DNA from: Amphimedon queenslandica
Taxonomy: Eukaryota > Porifera > Demospongiae > Haplosclerida > Niphatidae
Direction of reading: 5' to 3'
DNA length: 64,000 nt
NCBI RefSeq assembly: GCF_000090795.2
Contig: NW_003546306.1
Span: 1 to 64,000 of the forward strand
Part shown: one piece after another, positions 45,509 through 55,479 of the stretch
How positions within the stretch are numbered: position 1 is the stretch's first letter
How the letters are laid out: every line of letters starts with the position of its first letter
Position numbers and translations under genes: made by a program
The notes under the pieces: model-generated
The model's database searches: none
What the model saw: only the letters and a program-made list of their open reading frames with translations
Told to the model about the DNA's origin: nothing

Positions 45509-46184
45509 AGCCAATATGTGACCCGATATGAGAAAACCAGGCTATCTGCGGGATTTTGGTAAAATCAGTTTTTGGTACTTACAGATAGAAAAAAAATTTC
45601 CTTTCCAGCGATATCCATTTATGACAATGCGCAATAAAACTTTGCAGTTAGGGACGCTGTTTGGATGATTGCTCTGGAATACAAGTACAGAGAAAAAGGC
45701 ATTTTAAGTTACTTTCAATGTTTCCGTGTCACACCCGTGCACATAGTAAATGTGACAACGCTCACCACGTAAACCACACCCACATCAATTAATAATCAGG
45801 TAAAGAAGAAAGAAGCACTTGACAGCATTTTAACTTACTTTTCTTGCTTTTTGGACATCTTAAGAGTGATCTAAAGCCCAGCCATGCATTGAGATTTCAA
45901 ATACAAGTAAGTTATTTAATTACAAAAGTTGTAGAGTTATTGCTATGTGTTCTAGTGCCAATAAAGTCCTTTTTGTGAACTGTAATAACATCATCTGGGT
46001 CATTTACATCCAGACATCGCTTCTGCTTGAGTTCACAGGCAATATTTTTATTCAGATTTTATTTAGAACTATAATTAAGGTTTCTACATTTAACATTAAA
46101 ATAAGTGATAGTTTTAGCACTTGCTGATGAATCCTATAGAAGATTATTGTTATTCTTATGTTACATTATGTTCCTTTCCTTACT

Positions 46185-47168
46185 GTTGGACGAGGGGCTC
46201 CTCCTGTTCCTCCTTGGCCTCCCCCTCTACCTCCTTGGCTTCCTTTCCTCCCTCCTCTTCCATGTTTTCCACCTTTACCCCACCCTCCTCCTCTGTGTTG
46301 CCTTCGCTTTTTCTAAGCAAAGGAAAAATTCTAGTGATTACTCATTTCAATAATGCTCCTTTGATACTTTAAATTTTTTTCCCTTGTCTCTCTCTGTCCC
46401 TGTCCCAGTCTCTTCTACTGTCCCTGTCTCCTCGCCTGTCTCTGTCTCTTCCCCTGTCTCTGTTTCTTCTCCCATCTCCTCACTACTCCCCCTCCTCTCC
46501 CTCCTGCCCTTTTCAATGAGTTCCAACTGCCCTAAATTACAATGGCATAAAGCATTTAATTTACACATAAAATTAAGTTTACTTCAGAGAGCTGGCCTCA
46601 ACTGTTCCAAGTCTTTAGTTAAGAAATGTGAATTTAAAGTACAAGTAATTCAACTATTGTTTAATTACCTAAGGGCCTTCTTTCTTCTTGCCTATTTGTT
46701 GTAAATAGAACTAACTATAATAGAATGCAAAATTACTTTTTAGTTTAATAGTCCTCATAGCTGCTTCACAACAAAAATTGTCACACAATTACACATGTAA
46801 ATAAACTTACTTAAGCCGTTTGATTCTATTAAAAACAATGTCATGTATAGTTATATGTTTCACCTTTTAATCTTACCGTTCTCCTTTTGACTATGTCCAC
46901 CCTCCTCTTTGTCTCTGTCCCGCTTCTCCTCTGTTCTCTCTCCTCTGTCTCCTTTCGTCTGTTTCACCCTTACTTCATCTTTTTCTGCTATAAATACAGT
47001 TATTTTTTGCTTTTAATGTTCAACACAAACATACATGTACCATCAACTTACCAAGTTCATCTACCAAAAACAAAAGGCATTATAGTTATCACTATAGGGT
47101 TACACATTCCCAACCTACCATCAAATGGATGGACCTCAATGAGGACATCCTCTATTGGGGCAGCCATT
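46185..47168 (-). CDS. Possible RG/RD-rich accessory gene of the 6-kb transposon
   Basis: Minus strand: ATG at 47167 opens MAAPIEDVLIEVHPFD with a donor-like GTAGGT. A segment at about 46990-46880 reads AEKDEVRVKQTKGDRGERTE and further charged residues, ending at a GTAAGA donor. About 46510-46380 is Glu/Thr or Arg/Asp repeats depending on frame. About 46326-46185 reads KKRRQHRGGGWGKGGKHGRG and a further Gly/Arg-rich stretch, ending in a GTAAGG donor. The exon phases are unproven and the low complexity allows more than one frame. The design (short acidic start, then charged or RG-rich tail) is like that at 16350-16965 in the pogo element. A nucleic-acid-binding chaperone role would be a guess. 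Confidence 0.35.
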
Positions 47169-47454
47169 ACTTTTTGATTTTAAACTTACAGTTTCAGGTG
47201 TCTTACTTTATATCCTAAAGGTCACAGGTGACACTTGGTGTTCTTTGATTGGCTGTGAATGACGCAATAACTTCTATTTTGGTATTCTCCTCACACACTT
47301 TTTTATTATCAGTCCTCTCACCTGTAGAGATGAACACAAATCACCTGCATGAAAACTTCGTGACTAAGTTTCTCTTGGGCCTTTTCTCTTGAGTTAGTAA
47401 GTTTTAAACAAAAATGAGTGTTTGTGTTTATGTTGACGTCTCACGCACATACTA

Positions 47455-47735
47455 GTTCCACACGTTTGTTTTCAACAAAGGGGATCCATAGTTTGTATGT
47501 CTTAGCATTACAAATGAGTTCCTCTCCTTTAGGAGATCAATAGTTTGAATATTTGGCATTCAAACTAGTTCCACTCCTGTTACAGGGGATCAATAGTTTG
47601 AATGTTTGGCATTCAAACTAGTTCCACTCCTGTTTCAGGGGATCAATAGTCTGTTTGTTGTAGACAAACTAGTTCCTCTCCTGTTGAAAGGGGATCAATA
47701 GTATGTGCATTACACAAACTCATTTCTGTTATTAT
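47455..47735. repeat. Array of five hairpin-forming repeats
   Basis: Units of about 50-60 bp share AGTTCC(A/T)CTCCTGTT-type and GGGGATCAATAG words. Each contains an inverted repeat between them, but the stems differ: TTTGTA/TACAAA, AGTTTGAAT/ATTCAAACT (twice), GTTTGT/ACAAAC and TGTG/CACA. The array lies between the two minus-strand genes of the 6-kb transposon. Confidence 0.85.
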
Positions 47736-47745
47736 TATATAGGTG

Positions 47746-48079
47746 GTAGCCTATATGTAGGATTGAGGTTGATTTTTCAAGATGGCGGCCGTTTCTATGA
47801 TTTTCAAACACTCATAACTCTTTTATCTTACGTTGTACAGCCTTATAAATGGCTTAGATGAGCTCTTCTTCACTGAGCGATTCTCCTGGTACCTTTAAAG
47901 TGAACTCTAATGTAGTGGGAGCATTTCTGGAGAATTGTCCCAAATTCAAATTTCTGGCAAAATTCTTCAGACTTTTTCTTCTTCTTTCATCTTCTTCTAT
48001 CAACATGGAAATCTTTTAAGCCAGAGAACCGCTCAAGTTGGCTTTTACATCATTCCTTTGAGCTTGGGTCAAGGACTGG
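47746..48079. repeat. Partner arm of 45203-45508
   Basis: Inverted copy of the segment lying just outside the left terminus of the transposon. The two arms cross the transposon boundary, so one of them was probably copied or moved. Confidence 0.8.
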
Positions 48080-48221
48080 ACATGTGGCTTCGAAAAGAAG
48101 CAAGGACAGAGAACAATTGAAGACAAATTCCAGCTGTAGCACCGTGTGGGTTTGTGGTTTGACACCATTTTAATTTATGCGCATGTGATCAGCATGAATA
48201 AATTTAAGAAAAAAGAATGGA

Positions 48222-48516
48222 AACAAGTAAATAAAAAACATTAAAAAGGGAAAGGTAGTAGGATTAAATTGTAAAAAAGTAAAGAAACAAGAGGGTACTT
48301 GCAAAGTGGTGTGATAACAAATCCTACACCACTTCATGAAAGACATGGCTTAGTTATCATGTAGTAGCCTGTTTGGATAATTACTATGCTTTTGGGTTAT
48401 ATTCTTCATGCAGTGGTGTAGGATTTGTTATCACACCACTTTGCAAGTACCCTCTTGTTTCTTTACTTTTTTACAATTTAATCCTACTACTTTTCCATTT
48501 TTAATGTTTTTTATTT
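48222..48516. mobile_element. Fold-back MITE at the 3' end of the DDE gene
   Basis: Arms of over 110 bp, nearly identical when inverted (AAATAAAAAACATTAAAAA; GTAGTAGGATTAAATTG; AGGGTACTTGCAAAGTGG; GGTGTAGGATTTG on the right arm), around a loop of about 80 bp. It begins just after the last recognisable codons of the DDE gene, so it may supply or disturb that gene's 3' end. No clear target duplication. Confidence 0.85.
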
Positions 48517-48522
48517 ATTCAT

Positions 48523-51141
48523 TTACTGATTACATGGACAAGTTCTTCTATTATGACCGAATTGACCACAATTACGACATTTACTTTGTGTTGCAGGTGG
48601 TTCTAGAGATTGCCTTGGAGAATGTGGTACTTTAATCTCCATTGTGAGGTCTGGTGGATCATGTACACCTCGAGTTGATTGTCGAGATGATCCTGTTAGT
48701 CGAGGTGCATCAGGAAGTGGGCAGGTTATATCTTTACATTCGTATCTGCAAAACAGTCTTATCTTTTTGTAAAGGTACCATTTCCTTTCAGTTGACATAC
48801 CCTTTGGTGGTAATATATTAGGTAGTTTATCTTCCATTATTTGAGCGTGCTCCTTCAGGAAATTGAATTGTGTGACTGGGCCATCTACAGCTTGTCTGGC
48901 TGCAACTACACCAGGTGAGGTCGCATTTACAACAAAGTGTTGAAAGCCTTTGATGCCTTTTATTTTCTTGAATAATGTAGCAAAGTAACTAGACCAGTCA
49001 AGTGTTTCTACAATGAGTTCACTATTGCTACTTCCTACTGGTTGGGCTTTTTTCACAGCAGATGATTGTTCTACAACTTGAACAAAGTCATCCAATGAGT
49101 CCACCTCTGCTATACGGAATTTTTGCTTTAATAGTCCGAAGCACCAGTCTGGAGAAAATTTTGTGTTTAACTGGCAGAAAGGATATTGAAATGGACGCAT
49201 TGAGTCCTGTCATGACTCTCCATAAGAGGTACTAAAATAAATAAATAATTACATTTAAAATGTTCATTATTGTGCATGTATTATACTTGAATAACTGTAT
49301 TATTTTTATTTTGCCCTGTGAAGTTATCAACATTGAAAAGGATATTGACTGAGTTGAGGCCATGATTTTTCAAACAAAAATGTACCATGTTTATGACAGG
49401 ATTTGCCCCTTTACCAGTGTCGAATGATTCATTGATCAAGAAATTAACCTGCTGAGGGATAGCTTCACAGCACACACCAAATATGCCACATATCCTGGGA
49501 GTAAGAAAATAAATTGGACCTGCTTGTAGTGGACTTGAACGATAGTGAACCTTTAAAAAAGTATGTAAGCTAGATACACTTTAATAATTATAAAATGTTA
49601 CCTGTTGAGCATAATCGAAGCTATAATGTGCTACAATATTTAACATAGCAAGTGGCCTTGTTAATGGGGGATTGTAATTGTTTGCTGCATCAGTATACAG
49701 CCCTTTTAACAATAATTGTGCCTCTCTTCGTACATCGTTATAGTACTCCCTTTCCTTTTTAACAAGACTTCTGTGATCTAGTGCCTTTTGCATTGCCTGA
49801 GAATTCTAAATATAATACTTGTGTTAATACAATACTGACTTACCTCAGTTATCCTTTCATCTCATTGCTTGTTAGCACTTCTTAAAATCAGTCCACTTAT
49901 CTCTTTACAAGTGGCACACAAGTCCGACATAGGCTTCATTTTTTTCAATATAAGGCAGGTAGCGTCGCCACAACATGTTGAATGTTGTTTCAGCACATGC
50001 TTTGACATAAAGCCCTTCACATGATTCCGCATACTCCAAGTATACCTGCCTTTTAGATGTACTGCATGGTAAGAACTTCTTATTCTCATAACTTTTCATT
50101 CCAGGTATTCTTCCAGGAAGACTGATTCCATGGACTTCAGCGTAATTTCAGATGAAAGTAACAACCCTGAGAATATCATGATAAGTCAAAGCATGGTTTG
50201 GTGTCTTTCCAGCATTTCTGTGAACTCTAATAAAGTTAAGTACATAACATTTAATTTGTAAGTCTCATACCTTGGTATTAATCCATTCATTCTGTAGTTT
50301 TGCATGATTTCCGCAAACCTGCTTTTGCCACATGCATGTAGCTTCAGAAATGTTACTCTACATATCTAGTTGAAAAACATAATTAATTTTGTGTTGTGTC
50401 ACTCATAGTTACAAACCTTATGACCTTGATGCATAAACGTGAAAAATTGCCTCTTTTTCTCTTTCTGTCTCCTGTTGTTGCCAGTCGACTATCCCCCCAT
50501 GGGTAGATGATGCTGCCATTTGACTCATAATAGCAATTTCTTGAACAGGCTTTGCCATGGCTTGTATGTCACATCTATATGTTTTTATGTAAGAGTGACT
50601 GAACAGTGCATAGCAATTATCTGAGCAACGACATCCATGTTTAAACAACTTTGATAATTCTTCTTCCTCCTGTAGGTCTTCCTTCCTCACGTCATCACAA
50701 GAGTGAGTAGTTATAGTAGCTGGAGCATCAGGCGTTGCTGATTCAAAATCAAGATCTGATACTTGTAGCTCCACAGCCACCTCAGGATCAAACAGTGGTG
50801 GATTAATATCTACATCACAATCTTTTGTCTCTTTCTCTTCTTTCCCCTCCTCTACCTCTTCTTTCATATCTTGTACTGCTTCGTAATCTGTCTCTATCAA
50901 TTAACAAATACACTGTATAACTAAGTTTAATATAATAATATTGTGCATTTATACAGGTTATGGAATGTCATTGTTGTGATAGCTAACCGCTATTCACAGT
51001 TAGTATGTAAACAGTGTTATGAATAAGCTTACCACTAGTTTCATCACAAAAAAAGTCCCCAAAAACTGAAGCAACGTAGTCACTGTCTCGAGGACATATT
51101 TCTCCATTTAACAAGCAAGCAATGTCTCTTTCTGTAGCCAT
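48523..51141 (-). pseudogene. DDE-type transposase-like protein with zinc knuckle
   Basis: Exons, minus strand: 51141-51033 (MATERDIACLLNGEICPRDS; donor GTAAGC); 50895-50430 (acidic, then CRCSDNCYALF and MAASSTHGGI); 50356-50272 (STFLKLHACGKSRFAEIMQN); 50232-49862 (NAGKTPNHALTYHDILRVVT, CAETTFNMLWRRYLPYI, DLCATCKEISGLI); 49793-49590 (KEREYYNDVRREAQLLLKGL, HYSFDYAQQV); 49500-49290 (GPIYFLTPRICGIFGV, PQQVNFLINESFDTGKGANP, VDNFTGQNKNN); and 49245-48523 (KFSPDWCFGLLKQKF, VEQSSAVKKAQPVG). It ends in a zinc knuckle C-x2-C-x4-H-x4-C. Acidic residues of FDYAQ, VDNxxGQNKN and PDWCFG are in the order of a DDE/RNase-H-fold triad. The same block order occurs in proteins of unknown function in corals, fish and sponges (DUF7869-like, from memory). 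There is one stop (FI*NYAEV, about 50150) and one frame change near 49940, otherwise nearly intact. Confidence 0.75.
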
Positions 51142-51599
51142 AGTTTTAAAAGTAGTCTTCTTTGTCTTTGTTATACTTTAAATAGTAACTATAGAGACTC
51201 TATGGTTACCTTTTGACGCATTAAAGCCCTCCGTTTTTATTCTGTGGTCTCTCCGTGTAACATTCTCCGTGCACAATCAAGGTAAAAATGTCGAAGGGCT
51301 TATAACTCAGCAAGAAAGGCTTCGCTACCCCTGATTTTGGTATCAAATGAAAGGATTTTGTCTATATAACATGTTTATGTGATAAAATGAATTTTGCCCA
51401 GGTAAAGATTTTTCGTGATTATGAGCCCATAGCTCAAAATGATAATTCCCGCAGATAGCCTGGTTTTCTCATATCGGGTCACATATAATAATTCCATACA
51501 AAAGTAAGACTAATAGGAACTTTAATTTAAATGTAATGTCTTACCATTAGAGGGCCCAGTTTTATTAATGACAGTACTTTGACATACAACAGTATTTTG

Positions 51600-52600
51600 G
51601 GTGACAGCAGTGACTGGAGTTTGAGTTTTACACCTCCACCAACCTCACCACTGACTACTATGGAGTTTGCTAATTTTGTAAAATTTTACTGAAATATGTT
51701 AGGTTGAGTCAGTTTGTTTTCTTCTTGCACATTGTGTAAAAAATTTTCCCAGTAATTCGAAGACAGACTTAGAATCATTGTTTGTAGAAGCCATATACTG
51801 GAAGATACCATACATATTCTGCGTGCATATATGAAACCTCCAAGCATTTAAAAGTCACATTTGTTGGAGAGCCTGCAGTTGATGCTGGAGGGCCTCTTAC
51901 AAAATTCTTTTATCTTCTAGTACAAGAACTTGCAAACAAAGGTTCTCTCTTTTGTGTTACATAAACATCACATACACCAAATCACAATATCATAGATTTA
52001 GATAAAGGAACCATCTACTTCATTGGAGTACTTTTCAGTTTCCATTTTTCATGGTCCACAATTTCTTTATGAAACAGTTGCTGAATAAATTGCTAGAGGG
52101 TTTAAATTTGATGGAGCCACTGTACAGGATATCCCTCATCATTTTATTAGAGACACCCAGCAAAAGGTAAGGATACTAGTACTCTTTTTATGGATTCATT
52201 CTTAGCTCCTAGATGCTGAAAATGAAAAAAGTTAAATGACCATTTAGGTTTCAATTTCAGATTTTACATTGGATTAGCTATGAAGATACAATAATGAAAG
52301 ATACACAACTTCATATCTTCTGTTTCAAAGCACTTTGCTATTCAAGTAGTGAAGTCCGAGTTAAACCAAATGATGTGTGGTATCTCTGAGACTCTAGATG
52401 CCTATAAGCTATTTCGAGATCATGCTGTACTTTTCAGGCCACTATTTATATATTGGAATCAAGTGTATTGTGCTGATGACACTTGGTGTGTTCTCACATA
52501 ACCTGTCTCCTAATGGAAGTAATTGGCCTAAAAGAGAAGAGGCAGTTTTTAGGTTCTGGATTACTTTTTTGTCTGATTTGCTTATTCATTTTCATTAATC
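51600..52600 (+). pseudogene. HECT-domain fragment, G2E3-like
   Basis: Plus strand: LQAFKKVTFVGEPAVDAGGP with LTKFFYLLVQELANKGSLFC (about 51835-51965), NHNIIDLDKGTIYFIGVLFS (51980-52040), a segment ending ARGFKFDGATVQDIPHHFIR, and after an intron-like gap FSHNLSPNGSNWPKREEAVF plus RFWITFL (about 52490-52570). V-G-E-P-A-V-D-A-G-G-P is the usual first conserved block of HECT ubiquitin ligases, and S-P-x-G-S-N marks the G2E3-like subgroup found in large, partly transposon-associated families of aquatic animals. The catalytic cysteine lobe was not found. Several stops or frame changes are present. Confidence 0.55.
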
Positions 52601-52892
52601 TCGTATTTGCTGTAATTATTTATTGTTGCATGTAATAGTGAAATCCAGTTACTGTCGGAAGGGAAAATTTCCTAATTAGCCTCACCAATAATGTTTGAAT
52701 TGCTACAGGGATGCCTTTTGTACTTCCAATAGGTGTTTCTCCTGTCCTGACTCTTTGTTTTTGTCATGACTCCAACTATTCTATTTCTCATACAGGCACC
52801 TATGGTTTAATTCTTCTCTAGGTCCTGTGACATATCATGCATTTTTGTATCAAATGTGCTATGGCACTTTTGGCAATTCTTTATTTGGTGAC

Positions 52893-53131
52893 ATTTGTGA
52901 CCATTATGGACAAAAGGTACCTTATGTGGATAGTAAAATTTGTCTTTATAGCCAAACAAATCCAATTTTCTGAGCTCGATTTGTTATAAAATTACTCCAG
53001 AGGACGCAAAAAGCTATGTAACTTTTAGAAAGAATGGTTGTCTAAAAGAGTACTCACACGTTGATTTTTTAACGTAATGATAAACTGAAACATCTGCCAT
53101 AAGGTACCTTTTGTCAATCATGGTCACATTT
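52893..53131. mobile_element. GTGACC-type MITE, copy 2
   Basis: 52897-53127, 231 bp, flanked by ATTT on both sides (52893-52896, 53128-53131). It is in the same orientation as copy 1, with the same interior landmarks (GAGCTC, AGAGGA-GCAAAAAG, AACTTTTAGAAA). Confidence 0.9.
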
Positions 53132-53802
53132 AGATTCAACTGACTTACATTACGAGACTTAATATACACATAATTCACTACATGTACAGTGGACACTCAT
53201 CATAATAATGACATTACCTGCAATTTTGCCTCATAATTTGGCTTTTGATGATAAAGTTGTTAACATTTTTCTATCAAATTAATATAATAGTCAATGGTGA
53301 TGAAAGTAATCACAATTATACATTACAATTATTACAGACCAAAATCTGAGACATGCTTTGAAAAAAAGTGATCTTTTCAAGGTCTTCTTTAATACGTGTA
53401 TATGGTCTGAATGTGCTTCGTGAAAGAGCTACAGCGTCATTGAATTGAGCTATATAGTGAATGCCGTTGAATAGCAAGATCTGGCATGTGTGATGTAAGG
53501 GTATTGTCATATGGCAATGTCCCTTCAACGAACAATTGTATAGGGCTATGGTTGTATTCAGTACTTAAAGGATGGTTATTCCACCTCCACAAATTAATCC
53601 AGATCACAATTTATTTTAGGTATGAAAATGAAATGCAAACAGTATAAGTTTACTTCATTTAATGCATTTTCTTACCTCCATCTCTCTAAAAAAATTTCCA
53701 TATAAACACCAACACTTTTATACATATCACGCCAGAGACATTATATTCTTTCGTTGTGTGTAGATGATCCAACCAAAACTGCTGTTTGATAGTTTTGCTC
53801 TA
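53132..53802. other. Stretch without a firmly recognised gene
   Basis: A minus-strand open stretch at 53316-53528 (MKGHCHMTIPLHHTCQILLF on) has splice-like edges but an unknown product. It may be the next exon of the integrase-like gene at 53803-54048. Confidence 0.25.
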
Positions 53803-54048
53803 TCATGTATCTGCAGTAACAATAGGATCGATGTGCTGAATTAATGCCATGATTTGATGACGCTGGACTAATACACTAGACAGAAAAAGATGACCCATCA
53901 TGAATCTCTCCCCATCATTTGGATGCGACTCTTTCATTTGTAATAAAGGTCTGTCTAACTCATGGTGGCTTAAGTCAGTGTATGTAGGCAGACAATCAGT
54001 ACCTTCTTCATTAAGTAGATGATATAAAGTTAAATAACTAATTCTCAA
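53803..54048 (-). pseudogene. Integrase-core-type transposon protein, N-terminal fragment
   Basis: The minus strand reads ISYLTLYHLLNEEGTDCLPT, then YTDLSHHELDRPLLQMKESH, PNDGERFMMGHLFLSSVLVQ and QIMALIQHIDPI. The order helix-turn-helix, Y-x-D-L-S-x-x-E-L-D, G-E-R-x-M-x-G-x-L, R-x-R-x-x-I-x-x-x-D-P is that of the region before the integrase core in a family of DNA-transposon-like proteins common in fish and cnidarians. The catalytic core itself is not seen. It is truncated by the gypsy fossil that starts at about 54086. Confidence 0.45.
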
Positions 54049-54085
54049 TATTTCAGATATTTTAGTGAATGAAGGTCAGAGTGAT

Positions 54086-54254
54086 CATGTAGTAAATACC
54101 ATGTGGTCATGTGCATGCATATCAGAGACACACAAGCTCCCTTGTTCTATTGTCCATTGTCTTCTCTATCCATTATTCTTCATGTCTCTCAATCCTTATC
54201 TTTTGATAGCTTTTCATTCTAAAACATATTCTGTTACGAGCTTCACTCATAACA
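54086..54254 (+). repeat. 5' LTR remnant of the gypsy fossil
   Basis: Matches about 63575-63739 (ATCAGAGACACACA; CTTCTCTAT-CCATTATTCTTCAT-type blocks; the end CACTC(A/T)TAACA). The upstream part of the LTR is missing here. Confidence 0.75.
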
Positions 54255-54479
54255 TTGGTGATCCTAACATCTTTTATTTTAGTTATGTCACGCCCTGGCA
54301 GTCCTACACCAGTTTCTGATCACACTTTGGCTACTGAGTCTTATAGGCTGTTTATGTTATAGCCACCCAATCCTGAAGTATGGTTTCTGCTGGAAAACAC
54401 ACAGTTCTGTACTAACCGTATGACTTTACACGTGACTTTGGATTCCCAGTAGCTGTCATAGTACCAGACCTCATTTTTA

Positions 54480-54960
54480 AGCCTTCATATGTCAACCCTT
54501 ATGATCGACTAAGGAGGAATTAATCAAGAGGACTACAGCCTCTGAACAACGCGGTTTTCAGTTGCTCTGTAATGTTGGAGGATTTTGGAGAGAGGACACA
54601 CTTTTAGCTTTAAAACATATGCAACAGTTGCATGGTGGTAAAGCTGGTACTGCCGACAAGTCTTTTCTTTGCTACTTAAGCCTTCAGCGCTTGCCTACAA
54701 AGCTACAAATGGTTCTCTCTGCTACCAAGGATAATGAGGATCTCAAGTCTCTGGCTGCCAAAGTGGTGGAAGTAGCCTCACCTGTTGTTAATGCAATACG
54801 AACCACAGAACTATTCTGGAGGTGGAACAGCTGCGTGATGTTTCTTCTCTGAAGAAGTTGGTGACTTCCCTCTTTAATACAAGGCATTTGTGTTCTTTTA
54901 GACATCACACTCCCAGCCCAGCACCACCTGACAGACCCACTACTTCCATGCTATTACCAT
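54480..54960 (+). pseudogene. Gag-like region of the gypsy fossil
   Basis: Segments of a gypsy capsid are readable, such as ALKHMQQLHGGKAGTADKSF and LQRLPTKLQMVLSATKDNED with LAAKVVEVASP. They belong to the gag of the surrounding fossil. Confidence 0.7.
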
Positions 54961-55479
54961 GCTTAATTTGCTGCAAATATTAATATTTGTATCAAACCTT
55001 GCTCAAAACGTACAGGTCAACTGTTGATGGCTACTGGTGCCTTTGGTGAATGTACTAGTTGCCTATTTTTCGCATTGAAAAGAGTTTCTCATTTCAAGTA
55101 CTTGGTAGATATGATAGCTACTATCTCTCCTACTAACAATGAGGAGCAGCTACTTTATCTCTTCAAATTAGCTAATATTAGTCAAATTTCTGCTTAAGGG
55201 ACCTGTTAACTAACTCTTAACAGGACTTTGTCGTCCGCTTCGCTACATATTTATTAAAGCGGACATTGTGCATGGCAACATAGGTGGGGATTTCCTTTAA
55301 CACCATGGTCTACTGGTCAGTGTTCAAAGAAGAAACCTCATAGTTGCTAATGCAACTTTACAACCTAGTATGATATACACACACGCAAAATACACATGGT
55401 GTCACTACCCTTAACTCTTTCCTTTCTTGTAATCCTTTTTCCTCTCTATTTTTAGGATACCAAGAATTACTCCAAATAA

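Larger units (their letters stand above)
45514..51486 (-). mobile_element. 6-kb TIR transposon with a GQNKN-type DDE protein
   Basis: The element (45518-51482, 5965 bp) has inverted ends of about 36 bp that begin GTGACCCGATATGAGAAAAC and continue with CAGGCTATCTGCGGGA. ATAT flanks both sides (45514-45517 and 51483-51486). It encodes a spliced minus-strand DDE-type protein (51141 to 48523) and, downstream on the same strand, a possible RG/RD-rich gene (47168-46185). It also holds an array of structured repeats (47455-47735) and a fold-back MITE (48222-48516). The first bases of the terminus and the 4-bp AT-rich target match the three 230-bp MITEs in this window. A 4-bp target is known for the Sola superfamily, but I cannot assign this element to it. 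Confidence 0.85.

Noticed and set aside
47455-47735. CRISPR-like array
   Set aside because: Repeats surround short variable palindromes, not spacers of foreign origin, and there are no cas genes in this eukaryotic context.
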